From Balanoglossus misakiensis (Eukaryota; Hemichordata), in NCBI GenBank assembly GCA_040954595.2, contig CM082581.2, forward strand, positions 14,384,001 to 14,448,000: a stretch of DNA of 64,000 bases, written 5' to 3'. Numbering within the stretch: the stretch's first letter is position 1; each line of letters starts with the position of its first letter. Of this stretch, positions 1 to 10,400 are shown in pieces. The translations under genes were made by a program, and so were the position numbers. The notes beneath the pieces were generated by a model. It had not been told where the DNA came from and made no database searches. It was given only the letters and a program-made list of their open reading frames with translations.

Positions 1-949
1 GTATTGAGGGGTGGGTGAATTTATTCTGATTATCAACTTTCGCCTACTAAACCACGGTTCACCTACTGACCAAATCTCCAGGTTCACACATTTCTGGCCT
101 TGTCTGTACTATTCCGAAGACTAGTTTATTCCCTGACTAGACTAACCCTAACCCTAACCCTGCCCTTTACATCAAAGGTTTAGCTAGTTGCAACCATGTT
201 CAATGTTCAGTTGTGTTTCGGCTTTGTGGTTATCTTCTGAAACCAAATACTGTTCAGATCATACATTATTGTGTTATGAAGTAAATGTCAGGACTACTTA
301 TCTCTATGTATTTCCTTTACCCAAATTATCTTGTTTCTTTCCCCAGAACATTATTATCAGCTTCAAAGAAGACCAAATCTACCCAACCATTGTAGAAACT
401 GAAATCAAAGAAAAATCGTATCCTTTTATGCATAACACTGGGAATACAGAAATGGCACTGAAAATCCCTTTGAATTAGCTTCATGCTTATTTTTTAAATG
501 CTGTCATAATTTCGATTTCTGGTGCAAGTAGCATTAGCAGTGCAAGGGATGCCGTCTTGAATTTTGGTATACAGACATAAATAGTGTTCCCATGGTACGC
601 CCTTAACTGGACTCCAAGCATGATGAAGTGGCTGACTTCATTGCCCCTGCACACATATGATGTCAGAAACTCATACCAAGTTCCTCAGGGATTGGTGCAG
701 CTTGCCGCCAAGAAAACTGAAGAGCAGGAAAGTCTTGACAGAACTTACCCTTGCTGGTTTAAGGTAGTAAATGCTTCGAGGACAGATTTTCAGGAAAATT
801 ATAGTCCTCCAAATCTTTCAATTCTTTGCCTTGGTCACTTACCATTGCGTTCTCTTGGAGATTTCCTTGTGGGCAGGAAGCTGGGATTCATTGAGCGCGA
901 TGATTCGTTTAGAAGGAACACTGAGATCGTGTCTGATTGTTTCTTGTAG
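1..949. other. Upstream part of an unresolved gene; no exon assigned
   Basis: No exon can be assigned with confidence. A strong acceptor (polypyrimidine plus CAG) ends at 345 and opens a short frame that closes with a stop at 478. A second open stretch with a usable donor (AAG/GTAGTA) ends at 762. Neither chains cleanly in phase to the terminal exon at 950 and neither resembles a family I know. They may be alternative or internal exons of the gene that ends at 1270. Confidence 0.3.
142..162 (+). repeat. Short telomere-like tract, about three TAACCC units
   Basis: Three consecutive CTAACC-type units are visible, followed by a degenerate one. This is far too short for a telomere. It is most simply a chance or interstitial telomere-like tract. 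Confidence 0.6.
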
Positions 950-1270
950 ATGGAAGCTCATGATGGCAGAGAAGAGGAAAAACCCAAACAGGAAATGACA
1001 ACGGGAAAGGATAATGGTGAAATGAAGAAAGAGAACACAAATACACCCCCTCTAGGGGATAATGCTGAAACGAGAGAAGTAGGCAACAACAAACAAACTG
1101 AGGAGGTGACTGTAACAACAGCAACAGATGGAAACGAGACGAAAGCAGCAACTCGTACAAAAACTGTGACTGAAAATGTTGTCATGGAAAAAAATAACTG
1201 CCAGACAAATGATCAGAAAACAGAGAGCAATATTTCCAATTCTGATGAAATGACTGATACTGCTTTGTAG
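950..1270 (+). CDS. Putative terminal coding exon of an unrecognised gene
   Basis: A good acceptor (TGATTGTTTCTTGTAG) precedes position 950, and the frame then runs about 106 codons to TAG at 1268-1270. A polyadenylation signal follows 180 bases later. The frame is closed just upstream of the acceptor, which supports an exon boundary there. The encoded tail is very hydrophilic, rich in Glu, Lys, Thr and Asn, with no domain, and is probably disordered. The first codon after the acceptor is ATG, but the tail is more likely an internal continuation than a start. I do not recognise the gene. It is tail to tail with R3HCC1L. Confidence 0.4.
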   Translation: MEAHDGREEEKPKQEMTTGKDNGEMKKENTNTPPLGDNAETREVGNNKQTEEVTVTTATDGNETKAATRTKTVTENVVMEKNNCQTNDQKTESNISNSDEMTDTAL

Positions 1271-1450
1271 CTATCAGACCATCCGATAAAAAGAGACAAA
1301 TATATCTCAGAGTGATTTTTTTCAGGAATTTGTGAAATAGTTTGGCCAGTTCATCCATACATGACCAAATTTGTCCTCTGTATGTATCTAACAATTAGAC
1401 AAATGCTTCCTTCTGACTGGATGTAACATGGAACTTTTTTTGAAAAATGT

Positions 1451-1456
1451 AATAAA
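1451..1456 (+). terminator. Polyadenylation signal AATAAA
   Basis: A canonical AATAAA lies 180 bases past the stop at 1270. It probably ends the transcript of the unrecognised plus-strand gene. Confidence 0.5.
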
Positions 1457-1536
1457 ACCTACAGAAAGATTTGTTTACATTACAAAACTTTGATTATCTT
1501 GATTATTTAGTATCAGACCCATAAACCATGTGTTAG

Positions 1537-1556
1537 CCCCCACCCCCACCCCCACC
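1537..1556 (+). repeat. C-rich simple repeat (CCCCCA)n
   Basis: About three units of CCCCCA lie in the convergent intergenic space between the unknown gene and R3HCC1L. Nothing else is visible between 1457 and 1915. Confidence 0.7.
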
Positions 1557-1915
1557 AGGTGGAACCCATAATGGGGACTTTGAGCTCAGGATCTGTCTGT
1601 CTGCCCACAGGGGGGCACTCCCTCCGCGCTTTTATCGTGTGTGTGTGTTTGTTGTTATTGATTGGCATAATGTAGATATGAGAGTGAGAAACTCTCCTCT
1701 TTGTTTGTCATTCTTATACAGCATACAATAATGCTTACAAATGTTTATACCAGTAAATATCAATATTATTTCCAAGGAAGCTCCAAACATTGTGGCATCA
1801 CCAAGCAATAATGAATGAACAAATGCACACCAGGGAACCTGTCTCCACTCATAATAAAGTTGTTTCTTTTTTACTTAAATTTGGTAGGTGAAATATTTGA
1901 ATATTGAAATCAAAG

Positions 1916-4900
1916 TTAAACATTTCCTTCCCATATATCTTCTTTCTGCTTTTTCACTTCTCGTTTCTTTTCTGTGATAAAAAAAATGTAGAAGATTTCA
2001 TTACAGATTAATACGGTGAATGAAAATATCATTGTTGCCACCACCATTATTATTATCATCATCATCATCATCATCATCATCACCACCACCACCATCATCA
2101 TATGCATCCTTGATTACATCTGGGTGATTATATAATATACCAGAGTACGGTACAAGATAAGAGGAAATCACAAGCTAAAACTTGAATACAACTACCAACC
2201 TTTAGCCTGTTTAATTTTTTTTTTCTCTGCATCTCGTTTCTCCCTTGATACACTGGACTGGATTCCAAGGGCACTGCTGACTAGTCTCCGTGCTGTCAAA
2301 CCAACCAAAAAGATTTTCAGTCTCAATCAAACGGGTTATGGACTTTCTCAGTCTGGGAAAACTTTCAAGTCTATTTGCTGTAATTTGGTTAGGGTTGTGT
2401 TTTTTATTCAGCTCTAATGTCAACAATAGTACATGTATGCCGACAATACACGTCAACACACAATTGTTGACAACAAATTTTGTTTTGAGATTAATATGAA
2501 GTAGCAATTTAGCAGCCACATGTTAAATGTCACAGCTGAATGATGAATCTGTGTGTTTTGATATTCATGGACAGCCATATCAGACATACATAGTAAATGC
2601 CAGGATGTAAAGCCATCAACAGCAGCATGTACAACAATAGGGGCATCTATATTACCTGCCATGGCACTAGTCTGGGGTCTTGCCTTGTAGGGCTGCAAGA
2701 ATTCTACACTCTTCCTTGCTTTCTGTTTGGCCTCTCTCGATGCCATCATTATCGGACGGGTCTTCAACATTGGATGGCGAGTGTCCAGTGCATCATTGGC
2801 TGCAGGAGGGGAGGGGATCAAGGGGAGATATATAACCCAAAGCTCAAATGTAAAATGGTAAACACGAGACCATGAAATAAAACATGTCTGTTTTGACTGT
2901 CTGTGTTTGAGGATCATTATTCAGCCTCCTAATGCAAGGTGCATGGTATGCCCACATGCATATTCGAATATTCAACACTATCCCCTGATACTATCAAACA
3001 ACAGAACAGAATAATCCACTAGCAACGCTTATACCGTACTTACCAGCTATTTGACTTGAAAATACTGCTAAGGCGTGTGTATCATCTACCCATTTAATAT
3101 CAAATCCCTGGGATCTATAACAAAGATGTGTTTTTTCGGTGAAATTTGTTCTTTAAAAGTACAATTTTCATTTCATATTACATTTTTATAGAAGTTAAAC
3201 ATGACACATCTTCAGTCTGTATGGAATATCCGATTCTTCAACCAACATTTGTTTAGCAAATGTATAAAATCTCCATTCTCAGAGCCACAGCATTCCAGAT
3301 GTCAGTCATGTCTTTCTGAGACTGTATCTTTGTAGACATGTGGAGAAATTTTTCACCAACTAATGCCTAAACTCAAGACGGGGCACTGCATGCCAACAAA
3401 AAGCTAATATGTTACTCACTGGAACTGATGGAAAGCCATGACGAGATCTTGTGTCTTGAACTCCGCAGGAAAATCGAACACTTCAATCACATGACCAAAG
3501 TCTGTATCACAAAAGGAATTTTTTTTAGAAAATTGATTGTCAACTGTACTCATTGCAGTGTTCATCAGTTGTTGATGTGAAATTGAATACAATATTGGCA
3601 ACATTCTAATTACGGTAGTAACTTTGCATAAAGTTTACATGTTATTGAATTCTATTCTCCATCTGGCATTGAAACACACCACTAGCAATAGCAAAGTTTT
3701 GTAATAACAGAATGAGAACTTGTATCTGTTACAAACACATATACAAATAGAAAAAATGTGTAAAAAAATGTTATCCTTACCAGAATAGTCAAAGTTATCT
3801 TTGGGCTGATAGTTGTAATAGTCAAATTCTGGCTTCTGTACAATGATTTTCTTCTTTTTAGGTTTCTTTACTTCTTTGGAGAGCTGCACATGATTGTAGA
3901 AAATAAGAAAAAACAAACAAAGAATGGTAGAACAACAGAAACTCCCTCAGAAAATTTAAGTTGTAGATGTCGAAATTCACTATAACATGTCAGTGTACCA
4001 GAGGAAGTAAATGTACCTCTTTCGTAAGGTCTTCATTCAAACACTCTCCGCTGTCATCAAACATTGCATCCCAGGAGGAGTCCTCCTCCCCTTCCTCTAC
4101 AGCAACATGTTGGCAGTCACTCCTTTCTGTGGGATTAGCATTTTCCAGACCGCCAGCATTTCTGACATTTCCAGGAGCATCACATAGAACTGATGATTGG
4201 GACTGTACTTGTGAAGTCTCTTCCGTGGTATCAAGTTGCAGAGTCTCAAGTCCTTCACACACACCGACTTCCACCTCTGAAAACTTAGATCCTTGCGACA
4301 CTGATTCAGGTGAGTTGACCTTTGAACTTTCAATGTTTGTTGTGTTTTGTGACATTCCTGATGGCTGATCACTTTCCCCCAAGACTTCACATTTTCCCTT
4401 ACTTTCATTTTCCCACACTGCTTTATCATAACCACTCGTTTCTGTTCTTCTTAATAAATCTGCTTTAGTTGTTTTTGTTCCAACAGTATGCGGGTAAACT
4501 GCTTTTGGAATAATTGCATCTGATGTGATGTCATCTTCCTTGGATTGAGAACTGACATCAACAGCCTCATCACATTTCACACTGTCTTCGATTATTTCCT
4601 GACACCCATCCCTCTCTGTGTCTTTGTTTTCTCTCGACTGATGATCAATATTTTCCCTTTCCTCCTGCATCTCCTGTCTTTCAATATTTTCTGAGTTTGC
4701 CATAACATCCTCACTTCCATAAGTCCTGATTCCAGTGACAGTAGTCCCAGTAAGACTTCTATTCCCAACTTCAACATCCGGCATCTGCATTTCAATATCC
4801 TTTCCCGCAACCTCATTTACAACGGAAGCAATATCCAGTGGTGTATTTTTCATTCCTGTGCCAGGGTACTGCTGTACAACGTCGCACTCTTGATTGTGTC

Positions 4901-6185
4901 TGCCTACACATTCTTGTTCGATGTTTCCTGTGTAACACTCTGAAGGTTGTAAAATTACAAGCTGGCATTCTCCTCTTTCAGTGCTCACATCTGCACTGTC
5001 TTGAATTGGACCCTCGGCTGGTCTTGCCTTACTCTCACTAAACCCAGGCTGTACTGTTTTGTCCTCAACTAGAACACTTTCTTTCAATTCACCATCAAAC
5101 CCAACCCCTTCATTCTGATCAATCCCACGTGGTTCAAGTTCATTTTCGTATAAATGTAGACTCCCTGAGTCTACAGGAGTAGCATCACCAACTTCATTTT
5201 CTTCTGTTCTTTCATCAACATAATCTCCTTGCTTTCTAAATGATTTCACATGATCCTGTGTCCGTACATGTATATCTACATTGTCCTGTGTCTGTATATC
5301 TACATTGTCACTAGTCCTATACCTGCGTTGACTATCATCTGTACTTACTGGAGCTTGTTCATGAGATTTACTTTCTGACTTTTTATCCCTAACCTTTTCT
5401 CTGCTCTTTCGTGGTCTCTTTCCACCTTCTCTGATTTCTCTCTTTCCCCTGTCTTGCTTTCCTCTTCTTTCTTGCGATGATCTGCCTGGTGATCTAGCTG
5501 GCGACCTGGCTGATGATGTGGTGTACTGCTTGTCTGATAGTCTTGCTTCTTGAACTGTTTTATCTCGATTTTGAAGCCTGCTTGGTTCTTCATATCCCTG
5601 AGGTTGAGATGGTGCATTTTCTGGTTGCTTTTCTTGTTGTCTTTGTCTTAGTGCTCTAGGTACGTAGAGTTCTTGGGGTGGCCTCCTTGCTTTTGACCTG
5701 GAGAAATATTAATGACATGCTTTTTCTAGTCTACACATTAAGACAAAAATACAAAGCAAATGGTGGAACTATTACAAGGAATTAAAATGTTAGAAATAAA
5801 ATTACAGCTAGGATTTGTTGGCAGTTTTCATGTGTGATACATTTTCATTTGTCCTTCACAGTTTTCTGCTTGCCTGCTGTCCATCAACTCTGTTGTTAGG
5901 ACAGTGGTAACAGGTGGGTTGGAATGGCCAATGTGCAGAAGGTAACTCATGAAATTTAATACTGCAGTATCCTACTCTTAATTGATAATGTCTCTTTTAC
6001 CTTCTTTCCTTTTTCTTATCCAAGTTCTTGCCATCATCTCCTCTATCTCCAGCTGGGTATCTCTCCTCACCTCTGATGTCTTCTTGTATGTTATGGTTGG
6101 GACTGTATCTATCATTGGGGTTCCTATGCTGATGTCCAGGAGAGTTGCTTGGATTCCACTGTCTGTCCCTTTCCTTTGCTGACAT
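1916..6185 (-). CDS. R3HCC1L: R3H and coiled-coil domain-containing protein 1-like (R3HCC1/R3HCC1L family)
   Basis: Coding exons on the minus strand: 6001-6185, 4017-5697, 3781-3883, 3420-3501, 3044-3114, 2656-2799, 2200-2292, 1916-1971. Phases chain perfectly into 804 codons plus stop. The start of the second exon carries a basic motif, [15 protein letters not shown], like the RRPDMALYVPKARR motif at the start of vertebrate R3HCC1L. The 1.7-kb exon encodes a long acidic disordered region. Residues from about 656 form the conserved C-terminal RRM-like module ([28 protein letters not shown], then [18 protein letters not shown]), followed by a Lys/Glu coiled coil ending in IWEGNV. Human R3HCC1L has the same order. 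The biochemical role is poorly known; the C-terminal module suggests RNA binding or exon-junction association. The start is the first in-frame ATG in exon 2, but the frame stays open into an upstream exon (see findings). It shares a short promoter region with the TIR-SLOG gene. Confidence 0.9.
2036..2101. repeat. ATC/ACC trinucleotide microsatellite
   Basis: Perfect and near-perfect ATT, ATC and ACC triplet runs lie inside the last intron of R3HCC1L. The open frame across them on the minus strand (poly-Met) is an artefact of the repeat, although its 3' end coincides with the true last R3HCC1L exon. Confidence 0.9.
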
Positions 6186-6984
6186 TGCCCTGCAGAGACA
6201 GACCAAGCATGTTGATTGTCTCACACTTCCAACATATCCAAAAACTCCCTTGTAGTAGTGTCACGGCTATAAATTCACCAAATATTGTGCCTTTATCAAC
6301 ATCTTTACAAGAAAATGTTATACAGTATTCATAAATAATAAAAGTGAGGTTTATGCATGTGTGTGTTTCAATGTACATGAAGATCATTTACAAATTACAT
6401 GTATTAGTAATTGTAGAACAAAATACCAAAGAAATGTTAGTAGAAATTACTACAGCATATCAGCAAGGTAAATGACTGACATGGCTCGGAAATTACTGTA
6501 CCTTAGCTGTTCTGGACAAACAACAGTTCTTCTGAATTCTTTCTCACCAATAGAAAAACTTGTCAACAAGGTAAAATCTTCAGTGATGTTATGTATCAGG
6601 AATCGATATCGATTTGAAAGTGGTGGGAATACCAGAACACTGAAGATAATTAAAAAGATACGATTTGAATATGTATAGCAATCTTTCGTTCCTTCATCCT
6701 GAATTTGCCGTCTCTCTTTCTACAGCCTTCTGTAAATTTTTGTGCAGACGACAAAATATTGGTTTGTCTTCTGCTACATGTACATAGCAGACTACATTTC
6801 TGTCACACGAACTTCTGCCATCAAACTTCAAAGAGTATCGGAAATCTTATTAAGTGAGGGTTGTACATGCGGGACTAGAAGCCAAGGGTTATATTCAAAA
6901 CGAAACGATCATGTTTTCCTGGCTGCGCTACCCTTGTTCCGCGGTACCTCTACAGTATTATATAGACCAAGATCACTGATTTAC

Positions 6985-7241
6985 CTATTGTTCCAATCTC
7001 GGAGCTGGCCAAACAGCGTAATATCTTGAATAATGTGATCAACAAATTCACTCTCTCTGTTGTTAAGATACCGATTACCGACTGCATAAGCCACTTTGAT
7101 AGAGTTTTTCAGAATATCGTCGGGAGAAGAAAGAAATTCAGTTAGAAACAGGAATTGGACCAGCGTTAGACACAGACAGAAGACATCTTCGGCAGCCCTT
7201 GTGGTGACGTCATCAAAACATGTGTAAATATTTACCAGCTG
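6985..7241 (-). other. Possible 5' exon of R3HCC1L with an open frame but no ATG
   Basis: On the minus strand a good donor (AATAG/GTAAAT) ends an exon at 6985. Its frame joins exon 2 in phase and stays open upstream to a stop at 7244-7242, about 85 codons, without any Met. The last 30 codons look protein-like (NNRESEFVDHIIQDITLFG). Either this is a 5' UTR that is open by chance, or it is coding and the true ATG lies in an unseen exon. Confidence 0.4.
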
Positions 7242-7433
7242 TCATGCATGTAAGTTCATGTTGGCGTCCTGTATGATACATGTACGTGAAGCACAACATT
7301 CTTACCCTATCACTACAGCTCGTTTGATTACTACGTTTATTGCGAAAATATCATTAACCAACATTCGTCTGTCATAAATTTATATTATATCGTCGCAAAA
7401 ATTCATGACGTATACACAAAATTAACGGGAATC
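7190..7433. promoter_or_regulatory. Shared bidirectional promoter of R3HCC1L and the TIR-SLOG gene
   Basis: The two genes diverge from about 250 bases. The stretch includes a perfect palindromic CRE/ATF site TGACGTCA at 7205-7212 and a CRE half-site (TGACGTAT) about 25 bases before the plus-strand ATG. There is no TATA box at the right distance on either side. The CRE also lies inside the ATG-less open frame on the minus strand, so the minus transcription start may lie on either side of it. Confidence 0.5.
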
Positions 7434-10400
7434 ATGGCTGTCATGTCAGGTGAGTGCAGCTATAGGCTCAGGTCAGCCGCCTTATTCCAACGATTTCACT
7501 TTGGTTTCTGCAAATTAACACTTCTAATAAGTTTTGCACGAAAAAAGGTAGTTTCTGATTTTAGGATTACTTGTCTCTGTATTTGCAACACGAATGCAGC
7601 AGAGCCAGGCCACCGAAAGTTGACTAGTAGTACACTATGCGTACACATTGACATTGTTGATTGTACAGTGATTTGTATGTATTGTATGTTGGTAGACGAA
7701 GCCCTCGCCATTGCGGGGCTACACGTACATCTAAAAGTACATGTAATTTGTACTTGTTGAGCAAATAGGTGACATTGTATTCATTGGTTTTGGAGTAGCC
7801 TAGTCGGTATTAGATAGGATTGTGTGTGTGTGTGTGTAGGTGGGCGTGGTCAGTGGGTGGGCGTGGTCAGATATGGGTAGATACTAGGTATATAGATAGT
7901 TCACTCAGTCACTCACTCACTCACTCACTTAATCATTCATTTGTTCATTCATTCGTTCATTCACCCATATCTTTTAGGTGGGAAGGGCACCCCTGTTGGT
8001 GTTTATATGTCAAGTGAATCTTATGGATTTCAGCAGGATGGCCAATCTGATACAATACTTGGCCTGGTTGTTGTAGACCCGGTCAACACTAAACTAACAG
8101 AGCTTAGGAATATGCTTGATAAACAGTTTGATATGTTACCAAAGGATTATAAATTTCTCACATCTAAAGGGTAAGTGATTAATACTTGTGATTTCTCTGT
8201 GGCAACAGCATAGTCTGAGTGTTATAAACAAAGGCAAATGTAAGCAAAAATCAGTCAAAGTTGTTTAATCAAGCCATTATTTTGTAAGTGTCTTCAAAGC
8301 TCTCCCTTTCAGTCTTTCTCATTGGTATTAGTGTTTGTATATTACAGAATTCCACAATTTTATGGATAACATTTACCAAAGGAAGTGAAATAGGAAGTCT
8401 CATTTTATACAGTAGCTTATTCTACTCAAACTTTCAAAGGAAGGGAAAATTTATGTTGTCTTTGCCAAGTAGGAGTATGCTGTTCATATTTTATCAACCA
8501 TTTTATTTAGGTGGCCAGTAAAATGCAATCAAGAGACTTCTTTACAAGTTTGCCAAGTCTTGGATTCTGATGGCATTGTTAGAATTCTCACAAGATATGG
8601 TAAGTTTCTTTTGAAAATGTTTGACAACATATGACCACTACATTTCTAACTACTGTATCCTTCCACATGTAAACTTAATGAATCATAAAAAAGGGACTTA
8701 TAATTTTGTAATGTCAAATTTTCAATGGAAAAAAAACAAGAGTTGCAAAATGTCAATGAAAATAGTGCACGGGACAGACACTTGTGAGTCGATGTGTGTG
8801 AAATTTGAGTCCCTGTATTGTTCTTGCAGAACAATAAGTGAATGTCATACATGACTATTGTTGACTAAATCCATTCAGGTCATGTCCTTTTGTTGTCAGA
8901 AGCTGGGGTTATTGTGTATGTCCTCGAAAGTGGAGCAAAGAAGTCAAGCACAACTGAAGCAAAGAAAAGTGAAAATGAGCAGCTACTGAAAATTTATGTG
9001 CAAATAGTTTGTCATGTGCTGGTGTTTCAAGTGTCACTATTTTATACTCAGGTCTGCTCATTGTCATAAAGCTGTGAATATACAGAAGCATATATTTTGT
9101 TTTTTTTATACCTAGTCCCTGGGATAGAAAATAATTTTTGAATGTGTTTCATACTTGCAGAAAAACCAAGAGTGGGCATTTGTACGAGTGATGGTGACGC
9201 CATAGGATTTGTATTTATCAAGCATACATGTACAGTTTCACAACTTAGAGAGACTATACTTACACAGGTACTGATTGAGAATCGTAATTCCCTTGCACAG
9301 TTTCTTCACTGTAATGTATATGACAGTCAGCAAAGATTGGTTATGTTTTGCATTTCAAGTTTTTAACAGATGATCCTGGTCAGATTACAGAAAAGTTCGG
9401 AATGCTGTCATAGGTCACCAGAGGGTCATGATGCAAAGAGTTAAAAGCACAAGGAGATGACCAACAGAGAGAGAGAAAGAGAATTTAATCATCTTGATCT
9501 GATTCAAATTCATGGTATTTTTTGCTGTTGCAGATTGAAAGCAGCCCTCCACCCTTACAAGATTCCTCGTTCGTCTTCCTCGACCGGAATATGTGGCCGC
9601 TCAGCACAGAACAGGAAAATCACTTCAACGTGCTGGACATCCTGAGTGGTGCCCAAATTAACATCCGGATCAGAGAGAGACCCAGTTCCGATGATGACAC
9701 CTTTCCTCTAAGTGATCTACCCAGCTCTCCAACGTCACTATCACCACCCACAAAGAAATTTAAAAGGTTGGTGGATTAATGTCTTCTATAATTGGCATGA
9801 TTACAGTTTGATACTCCCCTGAAGATGGCATCTGTTGACATAAATAAACTATGGAGAACACCATTCATTTGACACCATCTTCTTGTGGGGAATATTAAAC
9901 TGTAAACATAATGACATCTAATCTTCATGTTAGACATTGTACACACCTAAAATTTTCTGTTGAATTTCCATAAATACAATCACACATATTATTGTATTCA
10001 TCCTTCTAGGTCCAATCCTATTGGGCACTCCACAGGGCAGTCACCCTCAAAAATTGTCAAATTTCAAAATACCAATGACACTGGCTCTGCAGCAAAGAAT
10101 GTGGACCTGCCAGTGTTAAAGACTCCGCAAGTAGCAAAACAGATGTTGATCAGTTACGTCAGGCAAGAAGCTGCCCACCATGCACTGGCTTTGAAATCTG
10201 CTCTGGAGAAAATACAGTTCAGTGTTTATCTGGTAAGTGTCACGTGATCGATTTCCTGCAATCCTATTGGAATATTTGAATTTTGCTAGTCAGTCATCTG
10301 AACTCTTCTACCATGACATTGTAGGAGACCATATGGTTAGAGCAGGGTTCGCAAACTACAGGACAAGGAAGCCATGTTTTCCATTGTGACTGATAGGAGA

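Noticed and set aside
142-162. Telomere or chromosome end
   Set aside because: There are only about three units and they are surrounded by ordinary sequence.
1916-2107. Minus-strand open frame of poly-Met/Ile/Val
   Set aside because: It is the translation of a trinucleotide microsatellite. Only its last 18 codons are real, as the final exon of R3HCC1L.
5340-5350. Possible GTAAGT donor splitting the large R3HCC1L exon
   Set aside because: The reading frame continues in phase straight through it, and the only acceptor nearby would give an impossibly short intron.
5345-5617. Separate 90-codon minus-strand open frame
   Set aside because: It is an alternative frame inside the 1.7-kb R3HCC1L exon. 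The true frame runs without a stop from 5697 to 4017 but lacks an early ATG.
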